Of a stretch of DNA of 64,000 bases, positions 1-9,609 are shown one piece after another. Origin of the DNA: Pseudomonadota bacterium (GTDB lineage: Bacteria > Pseudomonadota > Alphaproteobacteria > Rhodobacterales > Rhodobacteraceae); the NCBI GenBank assembly GCA_020161655.1, contig JAIUPC010000007.1:248001-312000 (forward strand), written 5' to 3'. A program made the translations under genes and the position numbers. The notes beneath the pieces are model-generated. The model was given only the letters and a program-made list of their open reading frames with translations. It was not told the origin of the DNA and did no database searches. How positions within the stretch are numbered: the stretch's first letter is position 1; every line of letters begins with the position of its first letter.

Positions 1-493
1 GCATCACGAGGCCGCCGAGAAGGATCAGCACGTTTCTGAGCGCGACCGAGACCGATGATCCGATGACCGACAGGATCAGCGTCGTGTCGGTGGTGATGCG
101 GCTGACCACCTCGCCCGTCATGGTGCGTTCGTAGAAGGCCGGGCTCATCCCGATGACCCGGTCGAAGACCGCCTTGCGGATATCGGCCACGACCCTTTCG
201 CCAAGTTGCGTCACAAGGAAATACCGCGCCCCGGTGCCAAGGGCGAGGAGTGCGGCAATTACAAGCGCCCCGGCGAAATAGCTGTCGAGAAGTTCCGCGC
301 CCTGGCTGAAGCCGTCGATGACCCGGCGCACCGCCAGGGGCAGCACGAGCGAGACCGAAGCGGTCAGGGTCAGCGCAAGCCCCGCCATCACGATCATGCC
401 GCGATAGGGCCGGAGGAAGGGCATGAGGCCAGAAAGCGCGCCAACCTTCTTCGAGGCGGCGCGGTCTTCGGTCACGACGAGGGATCTTGCCAT
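1..493 (-). CDS. ABC exporter, transmembrane domain (partial)
   Basis: N-terminal 164 residues of an MsbA/LmrA-like ABC exporter; the gene runs off the left edge, so the nucleotide-binding domain is not visible. The ATG at 493 is preceded by a purine-rich AAGGAA ribosome site. The protein begins with a short cytoplasmic segment, then hydrophobic helices (around residues 33-52 and 70-86) separated by charged stretches. It then shows the ERTMTGEVVSRITTDT segment typical of the first intracellular coupling region of type I exporters. It would form a half- or full-transporter in the inner membrane. The substrate cannot be told: lipid and multidrug exporters look alike here. Confidence 0.85.
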   Translation of the reverse strand, partial: MARSLVVTEDRAASKKVGALSGLMPFLRPYRGMIVMAGLALTLTASVSLVLPLAVRRVIDGFSQGAELLDSYFAGALVIAALLALGTGARYFLVTQLGERVVADIRKAVFDRVIGMSPAFYERTMTGEVVSRITTDTTLILSVIGSSVSVALRNVLILLGGLVM

Positions 494-580
494 GGCGCTT
501 CCTTCCGATGGCGGCGGTTTAGGCCTGCCAAGGGCCGGGGGCAAGGGGCCGGGGGTCGGCTGAATTGTCGCGGAGGGGCC

Positions 581-1057
581 TCAATCGGGATGCTTCGGCA
601 TATGCCCCGATGTCGCGACGTAAGGCCGCGTCACGTCCTTCAGCGTCACGTCGAGGCATTCGACATCGGCGCGCACCGCGCCGTCACCGGCCAGCACCAG
701 CGTCACCGTCCCCGCCGCATCCTCGCCCGGCGTCCAGTCGACCGAAAGGACCGACAGCACCTCATCCTTGTCGCCCTTGTCGACGCCCTGCGAGGCAACG
801 CCGAGGACCCCGTCGATGACCAGAAGCGACCGCACCCGTTCATAGGGCCGCTGCTTCGCCTCGGCCCTCGGCGCATCTTCCCAGCGGAAACGGTTGATGA
901 GGAAGGCCAAGCGCCGTTCCTTCGGCCGCCAGGTCACATCCCCCGCAGTCAGGACGGCGTCCTGCGTCAGCGCGGCAATGATGCGAAGGTCATCGGAATC
1001 CTCGGCCTTGAGGTAAAGCCCGCCTTCCGCGCCATCTTCAAAGGTTGCGTCCGCCAT
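581..1057 (-). CDS. DUF2948 family protein
   Basis: A 158-residue protein matching DUF2948, a family of unknown function I know mainly from alphaproteobacteria. The visible signature is the N-terminal LKAEDSDDLRIIAALTQDAV and a following basic/aromatic stretch (LINRFRWED). The ATG at 1057 is preferred because it has a purine-rich site (AAGGGCGGA) just before it and lies 7 nt after the murA stop. An in-frame GTG at 1072 would overlap murA by 8 nt. The position directly after murA on the same strand suggests co-transcription with cell-wall synthesis, but no role can be inferred from the sequence. Confidence 0.85.
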   Translation of the reverse strand: MADATFEDGAEGGLYLKAEDSDDLRIIAALTQDAVLTAGDVTWRPKERRLAFLINRFRWEDAPRAEAKQRPYERVRSLLVIDGVLGVASQGVDKGDKDEVLSVLSVDWTPGEDAAGTVTLVLAGDGAVRADVECLDVTLKDVTRPYVATSGHMPKHPD

Positions 1058-1064
1058 TCCGCCC

Positions 1065-2333
1065 TTACTCACCCTTGATGCGTTCGATCACCGCGCCGCA
1101 GGCGCCGAGCTTGTCCTCGACCCGCTCATAGCCGCGGTCAAGGTGGTAGACCCGGTTCACCACCGTCTCGCCTTCCGCCGCCAGCCCGGCGAGGATCAGC
1201 GAGACCGAGGCGCGGAGATCCGTCGCCATCACCGGCGCGCCCTTCAGCCGCTCGACCCCGGTGACGCGGGCATGGCCGCCATGAACGTCGATATTGGCGC
1301 CCATCCGCATCAGTTCCGGGGCATGCATGAAGCGGTTCTCGAAGATCGTCTCCTCAAGGTCGCTCACCCCGTCGGCGGTGCACATCAGCGCCATCATCTG
1401 CGCCTGAAGATCGGTCGGGAAGCCGGGGAAGACCTCGGTCCGGACGTTGACCGCGTGGACGCGGCCATTGGCGCGGGCGACCTTCACGCCCTCATTGGTC
1501 TGGGTGATGGTGACGCCCGCCTCCTGCAGCTTTTCGCAAAAGCCGGGGAGGAGGTCCATGCTGCCGCCGATGAGTTCCAGCTCGCCCCCGGCGATGGCCG
1601 GCGCGATCATGTAGGTGCCAAGCTCGATCCGGTCCGCAACCACCCGGTGGGTCGCCCCGCCAAGCCGGTCGACGCCCTGGATCTCGATCCGGTCGGTGCC
1701 TTCGCCCTCGATCTGCGCGCCCATCGCCCGAAGGCATCGCACCAGATCGACGATCTCCGGCTCCCGCGCCGCGTTCTTCAGGACGGTCGTGCCCTTGGCG
1801 AGCGTCGCCGCCATGACGATATTCTCGGTCGCGCCCACGGAGGCAAAGCGCTGCTCGATCACCGCGCCCTTGAGGCCGCCCCGCGCCTCGGCATGCAGAT
1901 AGCCGTCCTTGAGTTCAATCGTGGCCCCGAGCGCCTCAAGCCCGGCGATATGCAGGTCCATCGGCCGAGCGCCGATGGCGCAGCCGCCCGGCAGCGAGAC
2001 AACCGCCCGGCCCGCCCGTGCGAGCAAAGGCCCGAGGACGAGGTTCGAGGCGCGCATCTTCCTGACGATGTCGTAGTCCGCCGTCAGGTTCGTGAGGTCA
2101 TGCGACGACATCGCCAGGACCCGCCCGCCCTGCATCGACGTCACCTCGGCGCCAAGCGACTGGAGCAGCAGCGTCATCGTCTTGATGTCTGAGAGCCGCG
2201 GCGCATTGGTCAGCGTCAAAGGCTCGTCCGACAGAAGCGTCGCCGGCATCAGTGCAAGGCAGGCGTTCTTCGCGCCCGCGATGGGGATTTGCCCGGATAG
2301 CGCCGTGCCGCCCTTGACGATGATCGAATCCAT
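1065..2333 (-). CDS. murA: UDP-N-acetylglucosamine 1-carboxyvinyltransferase
   Basis: MurA transfers enolpyruvate from PEP to UDP-GlcNAc, the first committed cytoplasmic step of peptidoglycan synthesis. The 422-residue length is normal. The substrate-binding Lys-Asn pair is present near the start (IAGAKNACL), and so is the active-site loop [14 protein letters not shown] with the catalytic Cys, which is the fosfomycin target. The ATG at 2333 begins MDSIIVKGG, as in the family; the open frame upstream to 2408 overlaps the preceding small gene and is not needed. It lies 7 nt downstream of that small ORF and is followed by the DUF2948 gene, so the three probably form one transcript. Confidence 0.97.
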   Translation of the reverse strand: MDSIIVKGGTALSGQIPIAGAKNACLALMPATLLSDEPLTLTNAPRLSDIKTMTLLLQSLGAEVTSMQGGRVLAMSSHDLTNLTADYDIVRKMRASNLVLGPLLARAGRAVVSLPGGCAIGARPMDLHIAGLEALGATIELKDGYLHAEARGGLKGAVIEQRFASVGATENIVMAATLAKGTTVLKNAAREPEIVDLVRCLRAMGAQIEGEGTDRIEIQGVDRLGGATHRVVADRIELGTYMIAPAIAGGELELIGGSMDLLPGFCEKLQEAGVTITQTNEGVKVARANGRVHAVNVRTEVFPGFPTDLQAQMMALMCTADGVSDLEETIFENRFMHAPELMRMGANIDVHGGHARVTGVERLKGAPVMATDLRASVSLILAGLAAEGETVVNRVYHLDRGYERVEDKLGACGAVIERIKGE

Positions 2334-2340
2334 GCCCGCC

Positions 2341-2493
2341 TCAGCCTTCCTCTTTGCCCGTCTCGTCCTGCTTCGCCCTTGCCTTTGCCTGCGCCTTGCG
2401 CCGGCCAAGGTTCGCCTTCAGGGCTGCCTTGAGCCGCGCCTCGCGCTCGCTTTCGGCTTTTTTCGGCTGCGGACGGGGTGACTTTTCATCCAT
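2341..2493 (-). CDS. Small Lys/Arg-rich protein upstream of murA
   Basis: A 50-residue ORF starting at the ATG at 2493 and ending 7 nt before murA. The product is extremely charged: after a short Pro-rich start ([12 protein letters not shown]) it becomes a predicted single helix rich in Lys, Arg, Ala and Glu (for example [20 protein letters not shown]). It has no membrane segment or cysteine. Short basic ORFs at this place upstream of murA are familiar to me from Rhodobacterales genomes, annotated only as hypothetical. The spacing suggests translational linkage with murA. The function is unknown; nucleic-acid binding or a leader-peptide role is possible, but nothing here proves either. Confidence 0.6.
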   Translation of the reverse strand: MDEKSPRPQPKKAESEREARLKAALKANLGRRKAQAKARAKQDETGKEEG

Positions 2494-2581
2494 GCGGCCC
2501 TCTCTATCCCGGATGGCGCGAAGGGTCCAGATTGCGCTTGCGCGAGGCCGGATTTGCGTCTAACACCCGCCCCGAACCGGC

Positions 2582-2656
<75 letters not shown>

Positions 2657-2719
2657 TTCCAACCCACTGAAATCGATGAAGAGCTCCAGCGGGCCGGCGA
2701 CTGCCGAGGGTGGTCTTGT

Positions 2720-2732
2720 GCTGAAATTCAGC
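2720..2732. terminator. Small hairpin after hpa operon
   Basis: GCTGAA / TTCAGC, a 6-bp perfect stem around one base, lies in the gap of about 105 nt between tRNA-Thr and the stop of hpaI. It could end either transcript, but it is short and has no clear T run, so this is only a suggestion. Confidence 0.25.
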
Positions 2733-2762
2733 GCCCACCAACCAGCGCCAACCAATCCCGCC

Positions 2763-3521
2763 TCAAAACCCCGCCCGAAGCTGGCGCAAGCCGGCGCCAA
2801 GGATGCCGACGTCGGAACCGACGGCGAGGAACTCCACCCCCATCGCGGCATAGTCCTGCGCCAGCCCTCGGTCGAAGGTCAGGATGCCCGCCGCCCGGCC
2901 CGCCGCGCGAATCCGCGTCAGCGCATCCAGAACCACTTCCTTGACCTCGGGCGCGCTCGATTGGCCGAGATGGCCCAAGTCGGCGGCAAGGTCCGCCGGC
3001 CCGACGAAGACGCCATCGACTCCCTCGACGGCGAGAATGGCGTCGAGGTCGCGGATCGCCGCCATGCTTTCCACCTGGAGAAGCAGGCAAATCTCGTCAT
3101 TGGCGGTCAAAAGGTAATCGGGGATCGCGTTATAGGCCGAGGCCCGCGCCAGCGCCGCGCCGACACCGCGCACGCCCTTCGGCGGATAGTAGACGGAACG
3201 CACCACCTCCCGCGCCTGCGCCGCACTTTCGATCATCGGCACGAGGATGGTCTGCGCACCAATATCGAGCATCTGCTTGATGACGGCGCGGTTGTCGTCA
3301 CGGACCCGGACCACGGGATGCGACTTGTCGCCCACGGCGCGAAGCTGCGCCAGCACGTCGCGCAAGTCGTTCGGCCCATGCTCGCCGTCGATAACCAGCC
3401 AGTCGAATCCCGCCCCGGCGCAAAGCTCGGCCGCAGAGGCATCGCCAAGGCCCATCCAGAGGCCGTACTGGGTTTCCTTCGCCCGAAGCCGGGCCTTGAA
3501 CTGGTTCCTGGGGGCGGGCAT
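2763..3521 (-). CDS. hpaI: 4-hydroxy-2-oxoheptanedioate aldolase
   Basis: A class II aldolase that cleaves 4-hydroxy-2-oxoheptane-1,7-dioate to pyruvate and succinate semialdehyde, the last step of homoprotocatechuate meta-cleavage. It has 252 residues, as usual for the HpcH/HpaI family. Visible motifs are VIDGEHGPND near residue 45, the metal-ligand Glu segment VPMIESAAQA, the glycine/arginine loop PPKGVRGVG and the second ligand segment GPADLAADLG. The ATG at 3521 gives the family-like start MPAPRNQFK; the in-frame ATG at 3533 is less likely. It is the last gene of the hpa operon, 8 nt after hpaH. Confidence 0.93.
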   Translation of the reverse strand: MPAPRNQFKARLRAKETQYGLWMGLGDASAAELCAGAGFDWLVIDGEHGPNDLRDVLAQLRAVGDKSHPVVRVRDDNRAVIKQMLDIGAQTILVPMIESAAQAREVVRSVYYPPKGVRGVGAALARASAYNAIPDYLLTANDEICLLLQVESMAAIRDLDAILAVEGVDGVFVGPADLAADLGHLGQSSAPEVKEVVLDALTRIRAAGRAAGILTFDRGLAQDYAAMGVEFLAVGSDVGILGAGLRQLRAGF

Positions 3522-3529
3522 CGCAGACC

Positions 3530-4330
3530 TCAATCAAAACGGACGCCGATCGACCCGAAGGGGCCGAAGTCGGCATGGATACGGGTTCCGGGCGGGCATT
3601 CGACCGGCCCGATGAAAGAGCCGGACAGCACCACCTGCCCAGCCTCGATGCGCTGACCATAGGCCGCCATGCGGCGCGCAAGCCAGACAAGACCGGTGAC
3701 GGGGTCGTTGAGGACGGCGGCGCCAAGGCCGGTCGCCACCACCTGATCGCCTGAGGTCACGATGGCCCCGACCCAGCGCAGGTCGATCTCGCCGGGCGCA
3801 TGGCGCGCCGGCCCAAGGACGATCCCGGCATTAGCGGCATTGTCCGACACCGTGTCGCAGATCCGCCGCGCCTGCCCGGTGGCGGGGTCGGCACGGACGA
3901 TGCGGGTATCAAGGATTTCGAGCGCAGGCGCGACGTAACCGGTCGCCGCAAGTACTTCTTCGCGGGTCACATCGCCCTGAAGCGGGGCCTTCATCACGAA
4001 GGCGATTTCCGCCTCGATCCGCGGCTGGATGAAACGACCTGCGGGAACCGTGGCGCCGTCATGAAAGAGCATGTCGTCATAAAGGACGCCCGAATCCGGC
4101 GTGTCGATGCCCAGCGCATCCTGCATCGCCTTCGACGTCAGGCCGATCTTCCAGCCGATGATGCGCCTGCCATGCGCGAGCTTCCGCGCCATTAGCGCCG
4201 ACTGGATGCCATAGGCGTCGTCGAGGGTCATCCGGGGGTGGCGCAGGGTCAGAAGGCCGATCTGGCGCCGGGTCCGCTCCGCCTCGAGAAGGTCGCTCGC
4301 GGCGGTGTCGATCTCGGCCCGGCTCAGCAC
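3530..4330 (-). CDS. hpaH: 2-oxo-hept-4-ene-1,7-dioate hydratase
   Basis: This Mg-dependent enzyme adds water to 2-oxo-hept-4-ene-1,7-dioate, producing the substrate of HpaI. It has 266 residues, matching the MhpD/HpaH hydratase family. Supporting segments are GWKIGLTSKAMQ, the IQPRIEAEIAFVM block with the acidic metal ligands, and SDNAANAGIVLG. The start is a GTG at 4330 that overlaps the 3' end of the hpaG-like gene by 7 nt, indicating translational coupling. The gene order hpaG-H-I agrees with the order of the pathway steps. Confidence 0.92.
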   Translation of the reverse strand: MLSRAEIDTAASDLLEAERTRRQIGLLTLRHPRMTLDDAYGIQSALMARKLAHGRRIIGWKIGLTSKAMQDALGIDTPDSGVLYDDMLFHDGATVPAGRFIQPRIEAEIAFVMKAPLQGDVTREEVLAATGYVAPALEILDTRIVRADPATGQARRICDTVSDNAANAGIVLGPARHAPGEIDLRWVGAIVTSGDQVVATGLGAAVLNDPVTGLVWLARRMAAYGQRIEAGQVVLSGSFIGPVECPPGTRIHADFGPFGSIGVRFD

Positions 4331-5184
4331 ACCTCGTCCTCCACCCCGTTCCTCAGGATACCGATCCCCTCGGCCTCCACCTCCACCACGTCGCCGGGCT
4401 GAAGCCAGCGCGGCGGGTCGAGCCGCGCGCCCGCCCCGGTCGGCGTGCCGCAGACGAGGATATCGCCCGGTTCCAGCCGGCAGAAGGTGGAAACGTAGCT
4501 GATGATGTAGCGAAAATCGTAGATCATGCGGGAGGTGCGATCCTCTTGCCGGACCTCGCCGTTCACCCGCGTGGTCAGGGCGATGTCGTCCAGCTGATCG
4601 GCAGAGCGGAACGGCACCAGCCAGGGCCCGAGCGCGCCGGAGCGGTCCCAGTTCTTGCCCTGCGTGACGTTGAACTTGGCATGGCGCACCCAGTCGCGGA
4701 TCGTGCCCTCGTTACAGAGCGTCAGCGCCGCGACATGGTCATAGGCGGCCTCGCGCGCGATGCGGCGACCGGGCTTGCCGATGACAAGGGCAATCTCGCC
4801 CTCATAGTCAAGCTGATGGCTTTCCGGCGGGCGGATAAGGTTTTCACCATGCCCGACAAAGCTTTGCGGGAAACGGATGAAAAGCGAAGGGCGTTCCGGT
4901 GCAGCCTGCCCGTCCTTGTATTCGGCGTTGCGGTCCGGGTAGTTCACGCCGACGCAGAGGATCTTGCCGGGACTGGCGAGGGGCGGCAGGAAGGTGACGT
5001 CGGCGGCGACGTGGTCCGGCGCGCGGCCTTGGGCTTCGGCCACCAGCGCCTCAAGCGCGCCAGCCGCGACCGCCTCTTGCAGCCCCGGAAAGCGGCCCGT
5101 CAGGTCGACGATCCCCGCCTCGGTGACAAGGCCGAAACGGGTCTGGCCGCCGACGCGGAAGCTGGCGAGACGGGAGTTCTTCAT
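4324..5184 (-). CDS. hpaG: Fumarylacetoacetate hydrolase-family decarboxylase (HpaG-like)
   Basis: A 286-residue member of the FAH family. In this operon it should be 5-carboxymethyl-2-oxo-hex-3-ene-1,7-dioate decarboxylase/isomerase, acting between HpaF and HpaH. The sequence shows GKILCVGVNYPDRNAEY, then LDYEGEIALVIGKPGR with Glu metal ligands, and a C-terminal CGTPTGAGARLDPP block. Enterobacterial HpaG is a duplicated bifunctional protein of about 430 residues; here only one FAH unit is present, with a separate HpaF isomerase. It overlaps the decarboxylase gene upstream by 4 nt. The family assignment is sure; the exact substrate rests on context. Confidence 0.85.
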   Translation of the reverse strand: MKNSRLASFRVGGQTRFGLVTEAGIVDLTGRFPGLQEAVAAGALEALVAEAQGRAPDHVAADVTFLPPLASPGKILCVGVNYPDRNAEYKDGQAAPERPSLFIRFPQSFVGHGENLIRPPESHQLDYEGEIALVIGKPGRRIAREAAYDHVAALTLCNEGTIRDWVRHAKFNVTQGKNWDRSGALGPWLVPFRSADQLDDIALTTRVNGEVRQEDRTSRMIYDFRYIISYVSTFCRLEPGDILVCGTPTGAGARLDPPRWLQPGDVVEVEAEGIGILRNGVEDEVC

Positions 5185-6581
5185 GGTGTTTCTCCGGCGG
5201 CGTCGAGGATGGCGTTGAAGGCGATGTCGATATCGGCCCCGGTCATTGCCCAGGACCCGGCCTGGAAGCGGATCGCTATGGCGCCCTGCACGCGGGTCTG
5301 GGTCAGGTAGATGCAGCCATCGTCGTTGATGCGCTTCAGAAGCGCGATGGTGTCGGCATCACTCGCCCCCGTCCGCCGGAAGGTGAAAAGCGACAGCATC
5401 GGTTCGGTCACGATCTCCCACCCGCCCCCGCTGCGCAGTCGCTCAGCCAGCGACTGCGACCAGCGGACATGGTTGCGGATCATCGCGCGCAAGCATTCGA
5501 GGCCGTGAAACCGCAGAAGGAACCAAAGCTTCAGCGCCCGGAAGCGACGGCCGAGCGGCACCGACCATTCGGAATAGTTCAGGATGCCGTCCTGGCCGTG
5601 GGTCTTCAGATACTCCGGCTGGATGGCAAGGGTGCGGACCAGCGCGCTGGGATCGCGGATGAAATGGGCGGAACAGTCGAAAGAGGCGCCGAGCCATTTG
5701 TGCGGGTTGAAGACGATGGAATCTGCCGCTTCCGCCCCGGCCCAAAGCGGGCGGAACTCCGGGCAGATCATCGCCGATCCGGCCCAGGCGGCATCGACAT
5801 GGACGTAGAGCCCGTGCGCATGGGCGACGCGGACCACCGCGGCCACGTCATCGGTCGCGCCGGTGGAGGTGCCGCCAACGGAGGCGATAACCCCCGCCGG
5901 TCGGTAACCGGCGGCAAGGTCGGCGCGGATCGCGGCATCGAGGGCGGCGGCATCCATCGCGCCACTAACCGGATCGCCGGGCAGCTTCACGAGGTTTTCC
6001 TGCCCGATGCCCGACACCCAGATCGCCCGGTCGATCGAGGTATGGACCTGATCGGAGGAATAGACGCGGAGCCGCGCCCCGCCCGGAAGTCCCTGCCGGT
6101 TGCCCTCCCATCCCAGCGCGCGCTCGCGCATGACCAGAACCGCCGCCAGCGTGGCGGAGGAGGCGCTGTCCTGGATGACGCCGGCGAAATCGGGTGGCAA
6201 GCCGACGGCATCCCGCAGCCATTCCATCATCCGCGTCTCAAGCTCCGTCGCTGCGGGCGAGGTCTGCCAGAGCATGCATTGCGCCGCCATTGCGGTGACG
6301 AGGTACTCGGCCACGACCGAGACGGGGGCGGCATTGGCCGGGAAATAGGCGAAGAACCTCGGATGCTGCCAATGGGTCATACCGGGCAGGATGATCCGTT
6401 CGAAATCGGCCAGGATCGCCGCCATCGCCTCGCCCGTCTCGGGCGGCTCAGCGCCGATCTGGCGGTAGATCTCGCCGGGGGCCGTCTGCGCCCGGACTGG
6501 CCGGTCGGCAAGCGAGGCGCGGTAGGAAGCGCCCCAGTCCGCCGCCTTCCGCGACCAATGCTCGAATTCCTCGGGCGTCAT
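5181..6581 (-). CDS. Aromatic L-amino-acid decarboxylase (PLP, group II)
   Basis: A 466-residue group II PLP decarboxylase close to DOPA/tyrosine/tryptophan decarboxylases. The start is the ATG at 6581 (MTPEEFEHW); the frame is open further but overlaps hpaD. It contains the family block GMTHWQHPRFFAYFPAN near residue 67, the cofactor-stacking segment HVDAAWAGSA and the PLP lysine in FNPHKWLGASFDC. It sits inside the hpa operon, 11 nt after hpaD and overlapping hpaG by 4 nt. It may therefore turn tyrosine or DOPA into tyramine or dopamine, feeding (hydroxy)phenylacetates into the HPC pathway. The amine oxidase that would be needed is not in the window. Confidence 0.9.
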   Translation of the reverse strand: MTPEEFEHWSRKAADWGASYRASLADRPVRAQTAPGEIYRQIGAEPPETGEAMAAILADFERIILPGMTHWQHPRFFAYFPANAAPVSVVAEYLVTAMAAQCMLWQTSPAATELETRMMEWLRDAVGLPPDFAGVIQDSASSATLAAVLVMRERALGWEGNRQGLPGGARLRVYSSDQVHTSIDRAIWVSGIGQENLVKLPGDPVSGAMDAAALDAAIRADLAAGYRPAGVIASVGGTSTGATDDVAAVVRVAHAHGLYVHVDAAWAGSAMICPEFRPLWAGAEAADSIVFNPHKWLGASFDCSAHFIRDPSALVRTLAIQPEYLKTHGQDGILNYSEWSVPLGRRFRALKLWFLLRFHGLECLRAMIRNHVRWSQSLAERLRSGGGWEIVTEPMLSLFTFRRTGASDADTIALLKRINDDGCIYLTQTRVQGAIAIRFQAGSWAMTGADIDIAFNAILDAAGETP

Positions 6582-6592
6582 GGCTTTCCCCC

Positions 6593-7573
<981 letters not shown>

Positions 7574-7592
7574 GGCAGTCTCCTTCGCAGCG

Positions 7593-9104
7593 TTAGCCGC
7601 CGAGTTTCGGAATCTTGTGCATCTGGCGCGGGAAAGAGACGTTGACCGTCTCCGAGTAGAAATCGAAGGACCAATCGCCGCCGTCGCGGCCGATGCCTGA
7701 GGATTTGACGCCGCCGAAGGGCGCCGGCAGGTGGCGGACGTTCTCCGAGTTCACCCAGATCATCCCGGCCGCAAGCCCATCGGTCATGTGCATCGCGCGG
7801 CCAAGGTCGCTGGTCCAGAGATAGGCGGCAAGGCCGTATTGGACGCCATTGGCGAGGCTCAGCGCCTCTTCCTCGTCCCGGAAGGGGATCGCGGTCAGGA
7901 CGGGGCCGAAGATCTCTTCCTGCGCGATGGCCATGTCATTGGTGGCATTGGTGAAAAGCGTCGGCTGGACGTAGCATCCTGCCTCGCCGATCTTGGCCCC
8001 GCCCACCGCGACCGTGGCGCCCTCGGCGCGGGCCTTTGCGACATAGGACAGCACCTTGGCTTCATGTTCAGGGTGGATCAGTGGCCCGACGACGGTTGCG
8101 GGATCAAGCGGATGGCCCACCTTGATCCGCCCCGCCACCTCGGCAACGCGGGCCGTGACTTGGTCATAGACCGTATCCTGCACCAAGAGGCGCGAAGATG
8201 AGGTGCAGCGTTCGCCGTTCAGCGAATAGATCATGAAGGTCGCCGCATCGACGGCGCGCTCAAGATCGGCGTCGTCGAAGACGATGACCGGGTTCTTGCC
8301 GCCAAGTTCGAAATGCACCCGCTTCAGCGTGGCCGCTCCTTGGGCCATGATCATCGCTCCGGTCCGGCTTTCGCCGACAAAGGCGATGGCCTTGATGCCT
8401 GGATGTTCGGTAAGCGCGCGGCCGGCATCCTCGCCGAACCCGTTGACGAGGTTGAGGACACCCTTCGGCAAGCCCGCCTCTTCGGCGATTTCCACCAGAA
8501 GCTTCGCGGTCATCGGCGAAAACTCGGCCGGCTTGTGGACGACCGTGCAGCCGGCAGCAAGCGCGGGCGCGATCTTCCAGGTCGATAGCATGAAGGGCGT
8601 GTTCCAGGGCGTGATGACCCCCACCGGGCCGATTGGCCGGCGCGAGGTCACATTCATCTGGGTTTCTGTGCGCAGCGCCTTGCCGTCCTCTGCCCCCGCC
8701 GCCTGCTGGGCGAAGAAACGGAAGTTCTCTGCCCCGCGAAGCGCCGCCTTCGACATGAAGCGCAGCGCCTGCCCGGTATCCATGCATTCGGTGAAGGCGA
8801 TTTCCTCGGCCCGCGCCTCGATGGCGTCGGCGACCCTCAGAAGGATGCGCCGCCGCTCCTCGCCCGGTGTCTTGCCCCAGGTCCTGAAGGCCTCTGTGGC
8901 AGCCGCGACGGCGCGGTCGATATCCGCCTTGCCGCCCTTCGCCACTTTCGCGAGCGGCTTCAGATCGACGGGCGAGAGTGTCTCGAACCACTCCCCCGAA
9001 TGCGCGGCAACCGATGCGCCGGCGATATGGTTCATCACGCCCATTTCGCGGAATCGGGCAAGGTAGTCTTCCGCGCGGGCGATATTGTCGGCAAGCACGC
9101 TCAT
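7593..9104 (-). CDS. hpaE: 5-carboxymethyl-2-hydroxymuconate semialdehyde dehydrogenase
   Basis: An NAD-dependent aldehyde dehydrogenase of 503 residues oxidising the HpaD ring-cleavage product. It shows the ALDH blocks GVITPWNTPFMLSTWK, FVGESRTGAMI (dinucleotide loop), FELGGKNPVIVF with the general-base Glu and NGERCTSSSRLL with the nucleophilic Cys near residue 302. The C-terminal PFGGVKSSGIGRDGG is present. The product name comes from its place between hpaF and hpaD with 10-20 nt gaps; ALDH sequence alone would not fix the substrate. Confidence 0.93.
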   Translation of the reverse strand: MSVLADNIARAEDYLARFREMGVMNHIAGASVAAHSGEWFETLSPVDLKPLAKVAKGGKADIDRAVAAATEAFRTWGKTPGEERRRILLRVADAIEARAEEIAFTECMDTGQALRFMSKAALRGAENFRFFAQQAAGAEDGKALRTETQMNVTSRRPIGPVGVITPWNTPFMLSTWKIAPALAAGCTVVHKPAEFSPMTAKLLVEIAEEAGLPKGVLNLVNGFGEDAGRALTEHPGIKAIAFVGESRTGAMIMAQGAATLKRVHFELGGKNPVIVFDDADLERAVDAATFMIYSLNGERCTSSSRLLVQDTVYDQVTARVAEVAGRIKVGHPLDPATVVGPLIHPEHEAKVLSYVAKARAEGATVAVGGAKIGEAGCYVQPTLFTNATNDMAIAQEEIFGPVLTAIPFRDEEEALSLANGVQYGLAAYLWTSDLGRAMHMTDGLAAGMIWVNSENVRHLPAPFGGVKSSGIGRDGGDWSFDFYSETVNVSFPRQMHKIPKLGG

Positions 9105-9114
9105 CGGCGGTCCT

Positions 9115-9504
9115 TCAGTTCTTGCCCGAAAGGCGGGCGTGAATGGGGGTGTCCTTCCAGCTCAGCTCCGGGTCGATCACCCGGATTTCAAGCGAAAGGG
9201 CGAAGTGCGGGGTCGAAAGCGGGCCGGCAAGCGCGGCGCGCGCGGCGGCGAAGATAAGATCGCCCGCCCGGCGAAGGTCGTCCTTCGTGCGGCCCGCACC
9301 GACGGCCAGCGTCAGGGCGGCGAAGTCGTTCTCGGGCAATCCGTCGGCGACGATGGCGTGATCCGCCTTGTGCGCACGCACCCTGATCCCGGCGAGGGGG
9401 AAGATGCCCGTGTCGATCATCGCCCCATGCAGCGATAGGCAAAGCGCCTGCACATCGGCACGCGCTTCAAGCCCCGGCGAATACTCGATCGACAGATGTG
9501 CCAC
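9115..9504 (-). CDS. hpaF: 5-carboxymethyl-2-hydroxymuconate isomerase
   Basis: A 129-residue tautomerase (CHMI family) that isomerises the HpaE product to the oxo form used by HpaG. The start is a GTG at 9504 with a strong GGAGGGAGAG site upstream. The mature protein begins AHLSIEYS, although the catalytic N-terminal proline typical of many tautomerases is replaced by Ala, as also seen in CHMI sequences annotated by context. It is the first gene of the hpa operon and faces hpaR across a 105-nt control region. Confidence 0.88.
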   Translation of the reverse strand: MAHLSIEYSPGLEARADVQALCLSLHGAMIDTGIFPLAGIRVRAHKADHAIVADGLPENDFAALTLAVGAGRTKDDLRRAGDLIFAAARAALAGPLSTPHFALSLEIRVIDPELSWKDTPIHARLSGKN

Positions 9505-9526
9505 GACTCTCCCTCCCCTGATTTAT

Positions 9527-9538
9527 TTAACATGTTAA
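9527..9538. promoter_or_regulatory. Candidate HpaR operator
   Basis: TTAACATGTTAA is a perfect 12-bp palindrome in an A/T-rich stretch of the hpaF-hpaR intergenic region. MarR-type repressors bind such dyads, and the site lies just upstream of the hpaF ribosome site, where it could block the operon promoter. Assignment to HpaR is inference from position. Confidence 0.6.
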
Positions 9539-9609
9539 TTTATTCGCCTCTTGTCAATCTCTGTGGTTAACTGGATTCAAGGTTTCGCAACCATGCAGGA
9601 CGACGGGCC

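Noticed and set aside
1143-2192. A 349-codon open frame antisense to murA
   Set aside because: Shadow of murA; low-complexity composition, no recognisable motif.
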